Source: Bacteroidales bacterium UBA4772
Lineage (GTDB): Bacteria; Bacteroidota; Bacteroidia; Bacteroidales; VadinHA17
Direction of reading: 5' to 3'
DNA: 64,000 nucleotides
Assembly (NCBI GenBank): GCA_002403305.1
Contig: DHHM01000013.1
Location: 283,267-347,266, forward strand
Below the pieces are notes generated by a model. It was not told the origin of the DNA, ran no database searches, and saw only the letters and a list, made by a program, of their open reading frames with translations. The position numbers and the translations under genes are program-made. Below, piece after piece: positions 1 to 8,500 of the stretch. The stretch's first letter is position 1, and every line of letters begins with the position of its first letter.

Positions 1-462
1 CTTCTTGCCTGCCGCCTCGGCTGCGGAACCGAAGACCACCACCTTCATACCCCTGTTCCTTGACTCAAGGGCAACATCGATGTTCACATTGTTGATACCC
101 GAATGCGAAAAGAGCCACATGGTGTCACGCTCATCAAAGGTATAGCCCTTCATGATCTCAACACCGTAACCCTCAACCCTTTCCAGGAATACAAACTGGT
201 GTACTCCCATCTCCCCGGTGATGTGTGTGAAGAAACTCAGCGGGATCTCAATCATGGGGTGAAACCCCACAAACCCGCCAATCCGGGGATACATCTCTTC
301 AATGGGCAGTGTTGCATGACCGCAGCCAAAGGTGTGAACCCACCGTCCGCACTCAATGGTGTCAGCCATTACTTCGGCCGCCCTGCGTATGTTATCCGTC
401 TGTGTCTCTTCAATACGGGACATCACGTCCCCTGCATTTTTCAGCCATTCCTGTGCCAGCAT
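1..462 (-). CDS. SIS-domain sugar-phosphate isomerase/binding protein, UPF0309-like (C-terminus cut by window edge)
   Basis: Reading leftward from an ATG at 462, an open frame of 154 codons runs off the window. The first 30 residues are helical and charged, followed by THFGCGH-like text (HTFGCGHATLPIEEM) and, near residue 118, SHSGINNVN, the two phosphosugar-contact loops of SIS domains. This matches the UPF0309/SIS family, which bind or isomerise aldose/ketose phosphates. It is the last visible gene of an amino-sugar operon (NagA, ROK, MFS upstream), with 21 bases between the MFS stop and this ATG. The likely role is handling an amino-sugar phosphate such as N-acetylhexosamine phosphate in the cytoplasm. 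The substrate is inferred from context only. The plus-strand open frame over the same bases has no protein-like features. Confidence 0.75.
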   Translation of the reverse strand, partial: MLAQEWLKNAGDVMSRIEETQTDNIRRAAEVMADTIECGRWVHTFGCGHATLPIEEMYPRIGGFVGFHPMIEIPLSFFTHITGEMGVHQFVFLERVEGYGVEIMKGYTFDERDTMWLFSHSGINNVNIDVALESRNRGMKVVVFGSAAEAAGKK

Positions 463-483
463 AATTTCCGTTTGTGTTAGTGA

Positions 484-1647
484 TTATCTGTTTCTGGTTA
501 TTCTTCTGAATACTGCAGCTGCAATCACCACCATGATCAGCAGTTCTGCAAAGGTAAAGGTTGTGAGATGCCTGATGCCGTAGTGCTCGGCAACAAGTCC
601 CATCGCATAGTTCACTGCCATGTTTCCCAGCAGGGCTATCACAAGCACGAAACTGAAGGCAGTACCTGACAGATGAGGATACCTGTTGCCGACAAGACCC
701 AGCATGGTGGGGAAGCCTGCAGCAAGCCCTGCGCCCAGCAGGAAGAGTCCTGCAGCCGCCGGCACTATTGAATTGCTCAGCCTGAACAGCAGCAGCGCAG
801 CCAGGATAATGACAAATGAGATGCTGAGCAGCCTCTTCTCCGGCATCTTTCTTAAAAGGCTCCCTATCAGAAGCCTCATGACTGTCATGCCGGTCACATA
901 TAATGAGAGTCCTATCAGGGCTGCACTCTGCGGTGCTCCAACATGCTCAGACAGATAAGTGGTGGTCCAATTGTTTATAAGACCCTCGAAGGCGCTCTGG
1001 AAAAACAGGAAGAAAGCTATCATAATGAGCGTCAGATCCTTAACCAGTGTGCCGATCTGTTTTATTGAGATGCCATGGGCCTGCTTCGCCGGGGGAAATT
1101 TAACAACTATGAATAGAACGGAAGCTGCTACTGCCAGCAATCCTGTTGCGGCAACGATAGCCTGAAAGTCAAACGTCTGTCTTAAGAGACTGAGCAGTAA
1201 AGGCATCCCCAGTGCACCTATGCCGAAGAAGACTCCCAGGAGGCTCAGGTTGGCCCCTTTTCCGGTGTCGCTTATGTCGGATACAGCGGCGTTGGTTGCT
1301 CCGTTGAGTGCTCCGCCGCCTATGCCGAACAGGAAGACGGAAAGAGAGAGTATCCATTTTGAGTGAGTGAAGGCGAGGCCTTCAAACCCAATAAACATAA
1401 GCAGTGCCGAGGTGGCAAGCAGCGCACCGTATCCGTAGCGGTCACAGACCGGCCCGAAAAGAAGGGACCCTATGATAATACCGATGGGCAGAACCGAGAA
1501 GAGAGTACCGGCCTCGACGGCATCAAGAGAGTGCCTTATCCTCAGGTCCGGCAGCACTGCTCCGAGAATGATTAACCCTATACCGAACAATAGCATGCCG
1601 AGGCATGCCGACCAAAATACAACTCTTCTGTTAAATGTGCCGCTCAT
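484..1647 (-). CDS. MFS sugar transporter
   Basis: A 387-residue inner-membrane protein with about 12 hydrophobic segments. The loop after TM2 reads GPVCDRYGYG, a variant of the MFS motif A (GxLaDrxGrk). A second glycine-rich segment, FGIGGGALNGATNAAVSD, lies in TM4-TM5. The start ATG overlaps the stop of the upstream ROK gene (ATGA), so translation is probably coupled. Together with the ROK protein, NagA and the SIS protein, it is probably the uptake system for an N-acetylated amino sugar, analogous to NagP-type permeases in other Bacteroidota. The exact substrate is not shown by the sequence. Confidence 0.82.
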   Translation of the reverse strand: MSGTFNRRVVFWSACLGMLLFGIGLIILGAVLPDLRIRHSLDAVEAGTLFSVLPIGIIIGSLLFGPVCDRYGYGALLATSALLMFIGFEGLAFTHSKWILSLSVFLFGIGGGALNGATNAAVSDISDTGKGANLSLLGVFFGIGALGMPLLLSLLRQTFDFQAIVAATGLLAVAASVLFIVVKFPPAKQAHGISIKQIGTLVKDLTLIMIAFFLFFQSAFEGLINNWTTTYLSEHVGAPQSAALIGLSLYVTGMTVMRLLIGSLLRKMPEKRLLSISFVIILAALLLFRLSNSIVPAAAGLFLLGAGLAAGFPTMLGLVGNRYPHLSGTAFSFVLVIALLGNMAVNYAMGLVAEHYGIRHLTTFTFAELLIMVVIAAAVFRRITRNR

Positions 1648-2612
1648 CCGTTTTCTGTTTGTCTGTTAAGATGTTTCATTGCAATCCGGGCTGCCCCGAA
1701 GACACCTGCATCACCTGCCAGGGCCGACAGTTCAAAAGTCGCCTGTTTGATGCTTATGGGCTGAGCCCACTTGCCTGCCTCCAGCTCTATTGCCGGGATC
1801 AGCTCTGCCGCCGGTCCGAAGACGCCGCCGCCGAAGATTATCTTTTCGGGATTGAAGATGCTTACCAGGTTGGCGGAGGCCATCCCCCAGTACTCAATTG
1901 CAAGATCTATTATACGCGATGCGGGTGCGTCACCCTTCTTCCAGGCATTGAACACATCCTGTGTGGTTATCTTTTCCCGTTCAGGCTTGCGCAGGTCGCC
2001 TTCGTATTCACCGTGTTTTTCCAGATACTCTGCGGCCTGCCTGGCGATGCCCTCACCTGAGGCATAGTATTCAAAGTTGCCGCAGACGGCATACCTGCTT
2101 TCAAACGGACGTGAGAGGGCCATCCACCCGACAGCTCCTGCAATGTCATGAGCTCCGTGAAGGATCTCTCCGTTAATGATTATGCCGGCACCGATGCCCG
2201 TCCCTACGCCGAGGTAAACAGCATCACGGCACCCCTGCGCACTGCCCTTCCATATCTCACCGGAGATATAGCACGACCTGTCGCTCTCGATCACAACGGG
2301 TATGCCTTGAGCCACGCCCTGCATCTCCTTCATGAGGGGATAATCATCCCATCCCGGGATATTGGGTGCCCATACCGTACCTCTCTTCCGCCGGCTGATC
2401 CCCGGCACCGAAATGCCAACGGTCTCCGCAGCGTCACCGTTCTTTCCTGCCCTTGAAAGCATCAGGGCTGCCGTGACGGTTATAAGATGTCCAACCTCAC
2501 TGCCCCTTCGACTGTCAAGAGTAAGGGTCTCTCTGTCAAGGATGTTGCCCTCACGGTCAAACAGCGCAAAGGCAACCTTCGTTCCTCCAAGGTCTATTCC
2601 AAGAAGTGCCAT
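1644..2612 (-). CDS. ROK-family protein (sugar kinase-like, degenerate sugar/zinc motif)
   Basis: A 322-residue cytoplasmic ROK-family protein. The N-terminal ATP phosphate loop LGIDLGGTK is intact, and a second nucleotide loop reads LGVGTGIGAGIIINGE. The catalytic Asp is likely the D of IESDRSCYISGE. However, the usual sugar-contact motif ExGH is replaced by GAVGW, and the zinc motif CxCGxxGCxE is reduced to VCGNFEYYASG with one cysteine. Related Bacteroidota ROK proteins in amino-sugar operons share such changes, so kinase activity on GlcNAc or ManNAc is plausible but not certain. It lies 4 bases downstream of nagA and its stop overlaps the MFS start, so the genes form one transcription unit. 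Confidence 0.8.
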   Translation of the reverse strand: MALLGIDLGGTKVAFALFDREGNILDRETLTLDSRRGSEVGHLITVTAALMLSRAGKNGDAAETVGISVPGISRRKRGTVWAPNIPGWDDYPLMKEMQGVAQGIPVVIESDRSCYISGEIWKGSAQGCRDAVYLGVGTGIGAGIIINGEILHGAHDIAGAVGWMALSRPFESRYAVCGNFEYYASGEGIARQAAEYLEKHGEYEGDLRKPEREKITTQDVFNAWKKGDAPASRIIDLAIEYWGMASANLVSIFNPEKIIFGGGVFGPAAELIPAIELEAGKWAQPISIKQATFELSALAGDAGVFGAARIAMKHLNRQTENG

Positions 2613-2616
2613 CGTT

Positions 2617-3729
2617 TTAATTTTTATACTCCATTCTGCCGTTTAAAAATACACCTTTTATCTGCACGCTGTCATCAAGCAGTATCAGATCGGCCCTGGC
2701 CCCCGGAGCTATGACACCACGGTCGTCCGCTTTTATGAGCTGAGCCGGATAAAGTGATGACATCCTCAGCGCCTCATACCTCTCAATGCCTGCATGGCTG
2801 ATACAGTTCCTGACGGCATCGAGCATGGTCAGCCTGGCACCGGAGAGGGTACCGTCAGGAAGGGTATAGCGGTCAGACTGCCTTACATGCTGGTATGCTC
2901 CTCCCTCATTCTCCTCAACGGCGTCAGATACCAGGAAAAGCCTCTCCTTCATGATCTTCTTGGCTATGGCAACCATCGTGTAATCGACATGGATGCCGTC
3001 GGCAATGATGCTGGCAAGGGCGCTCTCTGACCAGAAAACGGCACCCGGAAGACCGGGGTCACGGTGATGCAGCGGAGACATGGCATTGAAGAGATGGGTG
3101 GTGCTCTCTATCCCCATCGCGAATCCTTCGGATGCTTCCCTGAAGGTGGCATCACTGTGTCCGGCCGCAGCGGTGATGCCATTATCCTTCAGCAGCTTGA
3201 TTATCTCCGGAGTGCAGACCTCCGGTGCCACGGTCATCATCCTGATGCTTCCCCCGGCTTCGGCAAGGAGCCCGGAAAGCTCCTCAACTGACGGCTTCCG
3301 GATCAGCTCCCTGGCGTGCGCACCTCTCTTTAACATGCTGATGTAGGGACCTTCAAGATGCAGTCCCATGAAGGCTGGATGAGAGTTTTCAATTGCGGTA
3401 CGGAAGGCATTGCGGTACACTTCGGCACTGTTGGTGGGAAGCGCAACCAGGAAACCCGTGGTGCCGCTATCTACAATGGATCTTGTTATTGCTGCCAGGG
3501 CTTCCGGGGTGGGATTGGAAGAGAAGAGAAACCCGCCGCTGCCGGCTATCTGAAGATCAATCAGTCCGGCAGTCACCAGACAGCCCTTGCAGTCAATTCT
3601 CTCAACCTCTTCGGTGACTGTGGCAGGGTCAGCAAAGCCGGTGATCCTCCCGCCGTCGGTCAGCAGAGCCATGTTGCTTATCAGCTCCCGGCCGGTAAAA
3701 AAGGTTGCATTGTAAAAAAGCGTCTTCAT
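2617..3729 (-). CDS. nagA: N-acetylglucosamine-6-phosphate deacetylase
   Basis: An amidohydrolase-fold enzyme of 370 residues that removes acetate from GlcNAc-6-phosphate, the committed step of amino-sugar catabolism. Characteristic motifs appear in order: GLIDLQIAGSGG, GLHLEGPYIS, AAGHSDAT and THLFNAMSPLHHRDPG, with the metal-binding Glu in HLEGP and histidines in AGHSDAT and THLFN. The late Asp in LVSDAVE is the expected general acid/base. A longer frame begins at 3774, but the ATG at 3729 is preferred: GGAGAG lies 6-7 bases ahead of it, and the protein then begins MKTLFYNATFFTG, as NagA proteins do. It lies between a PrsW-like gene and the ROK gene. Confidence 0.9.
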   Translation of the reverse strand: MKTLFYNATFFTGRELISNMALLTDGGRITGFADPATVTEEVERIDCKGCLVTAGLIDLQIAGSGGFLFSSNPTPEALAAITRSIVDSGTTGFLVALPTNSAEVYRNAFRTAIENSHPAFMGLHLEGPYISMLKRGAHARELIRKPSVEELSGLLAEAGGSIRMMTVAPEVCTPEIIKLLKDNGITAAAGHSDATFREASEGFAMGIESTTHLFNAMSPLHHRDPGLPGAVFWSESALASIIADGIHVDYTMVAIAKKIMKERLFLVSDAVEENEGGAYQHVRQSDRYTLPDGTLSGARLTMLDAVRNCISHAGIERYEALRMSSLYPAQLIKADDRGVIAPGARADLILLDDSVQIKGVFLNGRMEYKN

Positions 3730-3766
3730 AGTGCTCTCTCCGCTGTTTGTGCCTTCCGTGATCTCA

Positions 3767-4855
3767 TCATTCAAATATCCTTTTCAGCATGTTCCCCGAT
3801 ATGAAAGAGGTTTTGCTGAACCGGGTGACGGCAATATCGTTTATTACCTTTAGGCGTTCGGAAATATCACTTACCATGAAGAAACCGTAACCACCCCGGT
3901 TTTTAAAGAAGGCGGTGCCGTAGACGCTGAGCCAGGTGCGACCGTCACCAAGTTTTACCGTTGTCAGCTTTTTCCCGAACCTCCTGTATTCAGGGGCAAA
4001 TATCCTGAAAATTTTCCCGATATCCCTTACACTTGATATATGATGCCCGCAGTTGTCACACCTGCAGGCTGTAAAATAGCTGTTTCTGAATAGCACCTTT
4101 GGCGCAAAGGATTTGCACCAGGGACACTCCAGCTCCGCCACCGCCTCTCCGGTAGGATGATCAAACAGCTCAGTGAACGCGGGCCTGAAAGGAGATATGA
4201 TATTGGTGTACTGGATGATCTTCAGCGACTGATTGATTATCAGGTACAGATAGATGAGCAGGAGGAAGTTGAACCAGGGACTGAACGCCAGTGCGTCAAA
4301 GATACCGTGAAGAATGCTGGCAGTGAGCAGGGCGCCGATAACTATCCTGACGGGTCTCTTCTCCATCTTGTGCCTGTACCAGGCGTAACCGACGATTACA
4401 CTGAAGGAGATATGGGCCGGTGTGCTTATGAAAACCCTGTAGAAAAGAAGATACTGGCTGCTTTCTCCGGAGTTTGCATAGAAGTAGTTTTCAATGATGG
4501 AAAAGCCCAGTGCCACACAGGACATGTAGATGATACCGTCAGTGAGCTCGTTGAACTGCCTCCTGATAAGCCCGTAGACAACCATCAGGCCTGCGAGCTT
4601 GGCAAACTCCTCCACAGGTCCGATGACCAGGAATGAGCCGATAGTGGTGCTTATCGCACTGTCATTAATGCCAAAGATGCCGAGGATCTCGTAGATGCCA
4701 ACTGCAATGAAAACCGAAGTGGCACCGCCGGCAAGAAAAGCCCACAGCATTGCCAGAAAGGTCTCTTTCTCGTAGATGTCAAAACTCCTGATCCATGTTA
4801 TGATGACCAGGCCTATTATGGCTGAGAGTAATATGCTGAGATGAATGAAGCTCAT
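3767..4855 (-). CDS. PrsW-family intramembrane protease-like protein with C-terminal zinc ribbon
   Basis: A 362-residue membrane protein with about eight hydrophobic segments in residues 1-215. PrsW/CAAX-type motifs are clear: GPVEEFAK (E82-E83) at a membrane edge, a second Glu in SIIENYFY (E122), STPAHISFS (H148), and ILHGIFDAL (H183, D187). These are the expected metal-site or catalytic residues. Residues 240-272 add a soluble zinc-ribbon-like module with CPWC (244-247) and CDNC (266-269), which ordinary PrsW proteins lack, followed by about 90 soluble residues. It is the first gene of the operon leading into nagA, 37 bases away. A link between a membrane protease and amino-sugar use is not obvious, so cotranscription may be only positional. 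Confidence 0.78.
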   Translation of the reverse strand: MSFIHLSILLSAIIGLVIITWIRSFDIYEKETFLAMLWAFLAGGATSVFIAVGIYEILGIFGINDSAISTTIGSFLVIGPVEEFAKLAGLMVVYGLIRRQFNELTDGIIYMSCVALGFSIIENYFYANSGESSQYLLFYRVFISTPAHISFSVIVGYAWYRHKMEKRPVRIVIGALLTASILHGIFDALAFSPWFNFLLLIYLYLIINQSLKIIQYTNIISPFRPAFTELFDHPTGEAVAELECPWCKSFAPKVLFRNSYFTACRCDNCGHHISSVRDIGKIFRIFAPEYRRFGKKLTTVKLGDGRTWLSVYGTAFFKNRGGYGFFMVSDISERLKVINDIAVTRFSKTSFISGNMLKRIFE

Positions 4856-4911
4856 AAGCTTTGATAATGTGTTACTTTTTTTTCTTCAGGTTTCCGGTGG
4901 CAAATGTTGTG

Positions 4912-7900
4912 TCAGGGTAATACTATCTCAAAGAATTTGCTCTCCAGCGGACCGATTTTCGCATATGGCGCAATTACGCTATTGCCGGTAACATCTACCT
5001 CCCTAACCGTCAGAGGCTGACCAGTAATTCCGTTGGATAGGGAGAGTACTGTCTCTTCCCCTCCTGTCTCTCTCAGCTGGATGATAACAGATTCTCCGTC
5101 CGTGTCAGGCCTGGCATTTACCAGGATAACACCCGAGGGCCATCCGTCAATGAAGGCACCTTCCCACCGCTCATCACCCGGACCGGCACCGGGGATGATA
5201 CGTGTCAGCAGCGGAACCCTGGCGCCCCATCCGAACCGTGTTGCAAAACTATCACTGTTGTCATCCGATGAGGTGAGGTAGTAATTCCATGAGTGGCCGC
5301 CACGCTGGTCAGCGTTGAAATTTGTGACCCAGTAATTGTTCATCGGCCACGAATAGATGTGTGTTGTCTGCGGTACAGCCCCCGCCTGGTACCTTCCGGT
5401 GTTTATGGCTCCGAACTGCATCAGGGGCATCTCGCCGGAACCCATGACGACCTGCATCTGGTCATTACGCACTGCGGTGAAATTCTGAACCGTGTACCAG
5501 TCGTTTGAAGATCCGGGTATCTGATCGGTGCCGGTCCTGATGACTCCCCCGGCTACCTCCGTGAAATGTATACCGTTTTCAACGGCAAAAGGGAAAGCTA
5601 TGTAAAAGCTTTCCGGGTCAGTGATGCTCTTTTTTGTTATCGAACAGGAGAGATCTATCCGTTTACAGGTATTGAAAAGCCTGATTTCAAACGAGTAACC
5701 CCGCGGACCGATCGCCGTCTCACTCTCTGCGTAGAACCTAATGCTGTTCCATACTTCACCGCCGGACATAGAGTCAAACCATATGGTATCCAGTGACAAC
5801 CGCCGGTAGTCGTTCAGCATCCTGTTCTCCATCTGTGACCTGTTGCCCAGCTGCTCAAGGATGAACTCTCCCATGTCATACTGCGCCTGACTGTCAACAA
5901 GTTCTCCTGAAAGCTCCTTGTCATAGATTGATTTAATAATTCCCGAAGAATTGTCTGTCACGATCCTGTAGCAGCTGTTTTCCAGAGTATTGTTACGGTG
6001 GGGTGATGGCGGCATTGGCTCATCAGAGTGGAACGGCGGCGACAGGGTCTTTTCAGATTGAGGCGGCGACGGCACTGTCTCTTCATGTTGAGGCAGTGAT
6101 GGCATCGTCTCTTCCCTCTCCGGCCTGATGAGCAATTTTTTGTAACCGAATGCCGGAATATCACTGCACCAGATTGCCCAGTAGGTGCCATCGGATCTTG
6201 ATGACAAAGGCTGCGATGCCATGCGGTTCCCCTCACGGTCATAGATGCCGGCCCTCATGCCGCGCGGGACTATCTGATGATCTATATATACCGTTGCCAG
6301 CGCCGACCTCCTCCAGCTGAGGGTGTTGAAGACAACCAGGGAAGGCTCTTTTTCCCTTTCGAACATGCTCTGCAGCAGGCCCATGGCTGCCTCTCCCAGC
6401 GAGGCGGTCCTGCGGACGGCCTCCCAGGCATATGACTCCTTCAGGGCTCTCTGCTCCATAGTTGGCTGGCTGTAGGGCTCGCGAACGCTCTCCGAGTAAC
6501 CTGTGGTATGCTCGGTATAAAACAGCAAAGCCTCATTTGCCAGGGCACTCTTCTCCGCTGTCTCTTCCGGCAGGCTCATGCCGGCTACAGCAGCCATCGA
6601 CAGTCCTCCGGTATTTGCCGTGAGCTGCACCGCCGCATTGCGTGTCGCCGCCACCTCCCGTGCCGAGGCACCGAAACCGTCAGTCCACCAGTCAGGCCAT
6701 GCCCCGCGAATGACAGGGAACTCGCTGCCGTGACCGGCTTCCATCTGTGAAAAGAATGATTCCGCGGTTGAGGTGGTAAGCTTCGGCCACTCAAAAATAT
6801 CATTCCATTGCAGGATCATTTTACTCATGGAGGTTGACGGCGGTGAGTTATCAGTGAGATAGCCGGAGTGCTGTATCGCCATCCTGTCATAGGGGTAGCC
6901 TTTTGCTTCGAGGCTGATAAGATAGTTCAGCAGGTTGTTCTTGAACTTGTTGATGTCACCCGTCTGTACCTCCATTACCGTATTGCCCGTCATGTAATGC
7001 TCCGCCCTGAATGTAAGCATTCGCTTTCCCGAGGGGGACTCCCACCAGAAGAGGGTGGGCCTGTCAAAACAGATAAGGGCACGGTGGCCGTGAGTCCCCA
7101 TGTTCAGGTATTTCACCCCCAGTCCGTCATAATAGTCGTTGAGACACCATCCTATCCCGTTGACGTCGTTCTGCATCGCCACCGTGACGGGGATACCCTG
7201 TTCCTTTATCCTTCCCACAGCCTGAAGTGAGGCGGCAAGTATCTGCTCATCAGGCAACTCGTCGAAATTGAAGTACATACCGGTGACCTCGATCCTTCCT
7301 TCCCGGATTCGCCGGATGAGCCTCTCTTTCTGCTCCTGCGGCCTGCATCGCAGGTATTCATCAACGGGCCAGCTGGCCTCGCAGGTCCAGCGGAATCGTG
7401 CATTTTCGGGGTAACTGTCAGTGGCATCACAGTAATCGAGAGCATAGTCAATGTACCGGAGATGTTCGGCCAGTATCTCGTTCTGCGGCCTGGTGTAACC
7501 TATATCTGTATGGGCGTGCTGTATGAAGCTGATATGCCATTTTCTTACAGGTTCAAGGGTGACAGACCTGGCTGCGGAGAAATCGCCGGCAACGATTTTC
7601 AGACTTAGCATTTTCGGTTTCCTTACTGCGGGAAGTCCGAGGTTGACGCTATTATAACCGAAATTGAGGGTGGTCTTTTCAATCAGTTTCCCGTCTGCGA
7701 AGATCTTTGCTTCCGCTCCGTCGCCGAAGTAAAATATGCCTGCCTCCACAAGCTGCAGTGGGTTGCCCTGGTTTTTAAGCATGGCAGGGAAGGCATTTAA
7801 CGTTACGCCGGTCTCGACCGGCTTGCGGAATGTCATGTACCAGGAACTGAGATTCGAGGCGCTGCCCGTGACCCTTAACTTCAGGGGTTTTCGTGGAGTT

Positions 7901-8385
7901 ATGGAGCCAGCCGGCATCCGCAGTATCATGTACCCGTGATGGTCGCCATGCTGGTCTGTCATAACAGCCCTGAAACTCAGCATTGCTCCCCCGCTGCCTT
8001 CTATGTCCCATGATCTGCGGCCGTCAGTGAAGAAGGAAAGAGAAGGCTCTCCGTTCACTGTGAGATCCATTCTGGCAGTTCCGGGTCCTGATCCCAGGGC
8101 AGCTATCCAGACAAAAGCAGCATATTTTTTCTCCGGATACTCGGGAGCAGCAGCTGTTTCCCACTCCATCATATCCTTGCCGCCGGTAGCCCTGACGAGA
8201 ATGCTCTCGCGGAGCCCCGGAATACATGAATGGTATTCAAAATCAGTCCCTGACAGTTTACGGGCAAACCCGTTCACTATCCGGTCATCCGGGGTTAAAA
8301 ACGACTGACCCCTAAGGCCGGGAGTGGTGACTCCGAAGATAATGGTTATGAGCAGCAGAGATCTCTTCATATTCATGATTGTCAT
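4912..8385 (-). CDS. GH38-like alpha-mannosidase, secreted, large
   Basis: A secreted enzyme of about 1157 residues. The ATG at 8385 is preferred over the longer frame starting at 8493: it and two nearby ATGs lead directly into MKRSLLLITIIFGVTTPG, a signal peptide. Residues numbered from 8493: a beta-rich N-terminal region to about 315, the GH38 catalytic barrel from about 318 with HAHTDIGYT (metal-site H328, D330), MYFNFDELPDEQ and MQNDVNGIGW (D443 as the likely nucleophile and zinc ligand), then a beta-sandwich C-terminal half. An in-frame 30-bp repeat encodes a proline-rich linker at residues 792-831. The family cleaves alpha-mannosides with retention. With GH95, this suggests feeding on fucose- and mannose-containing glycans. 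The exact linkage is unknown. Confidence 0.8.
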   Translation of the reverse strand: MTIMNMKRSLLLITIIFGVTTPGLRGQSFLTPDDRIVNGFARKLSGTDFEYHSCIPGLRESILVRATGGKDMMEWETAAAPEYPEKKYAAFVWIAALGSGPGTARMDLTVNGEPSLSFFTDGRRSWDIEGSGGAMLSFRAVMTDQHGDHHGYMILRMPAGSITPRKPLKLRVTGSASNLSSWYMTFRKPVETGVTLNAFPAMLKNQGNPLQLVEAGIFYFGDGAEAKIFADGKLIEKTTLNFGYNSVNLGLPAVRKPKMLSLKIVAGDFSAARSVTLEPVRKWHISFIQHAHTDIGYTRPQNEILAEHLRYIDYALDYCDATDSYPENARFRWTCEASWPVDEYLRCRPQEQKERLIRRIREGRIEVTGMYFNFDELPDEQILAASLQAVGRIKEQGIPVTVAMQNDVNGIGWCLNDYYDGLGVKYLNMGTHGHRALICFDRPTLFWWESPSGKRMLTFRAEHYMTGNTVMEVQTGDINKFKNNLLNYLISLEAKGYPYDRMAIQHSGYLTDNSPPSTSMSKMILQWNDIFEWPKLTTSTAESFFSQMEAGHGSEFPVIRGAWPDWWTDGFGASAREVAATRNAAVQLTANTGGLSMAAVAGMSLPEETAEKSALANEALLFYTEHTTGYSESVREPYSQPTMEQRALKESYAWEAVRRTASLGEAAMGLLQSMFEREKEPSLVVFNTLSWRRSALATVYIDHQIVPRGMRAGIYDREGNRMASQPLSSRSDGTYWAIWCSDIPAFGYKKLLIRPEREETMPSLPQHEETVPSPPQSEKTLSPPFHSDEPMPPSPHRNNTLENSCYRIVTDNSSGIIKSIYDKELSGELVDSQAQYDMGEFILEQLGNRSQMENRMLNDYRRLSLDTIWFDSMSGGEVWNSIRFYAESETAIGPRGYSFEIRLFNTCKRIDLSCSITKKSITDPESFYIAFPFAVENGIHFTEVAGGVIRTGTDQIPGSSNDWYTVQNFTAVRNDQMQVVMGSGEMPLMQFGAINTGRYQAGAVPQTTHIYSWPMNNYWVTNFNADQRGGHSWNYYLTSSDDNSDSFATRFGWGARVPLLTRIIPGAGPGDERWEGAFIDGWPSGVILVNARPDTDGESVIIQLRETGGEETVLSLSNGITGQPLTVREVDVTGNSVIAPYAKIGPLESKFFEIVLP
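6001..6120 (-). repeat. Four imperfect 30-bp tandem repeats inside the GH38 gene
   Basis: Four consecutive 30-bp units (6001-6030, 6031-6060, 6061-6090, 6091-6120) are alignable base by base without gaps, with about two thirds of positions shared between neighbours. Because the period is a multiple of three, the reading frame is kept. Each unit encodes ten residues of the pattern [ED]E/KTxPSxPQx, for example EETMPSLPQH and EETVPSPPQS. The result is a 40-residue Pro/Glu/Ser-rich spacer between two beta-rich domains of the enzyme. It looks like a recently expanded minisatellite linker. Confidence 0.85.
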
Positions 8386-8500
8386 ATTGTTTCTTGCAGA
8401 CTCATTATGGTTAGAATGTTTCTGGATGACTCTTTTCTGTGTTGCTTTTTCAGGAGATTCACTCCTGTGTGGGTTTATAGGAAGTCCGTCCAACTGATTT

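Noticed and set aside
103..480. A 125-codon plus-strand frame at the left edge
   Set aside because: It is antisense to the SIS-domain frame, which has family motifs; the plus frame has none.
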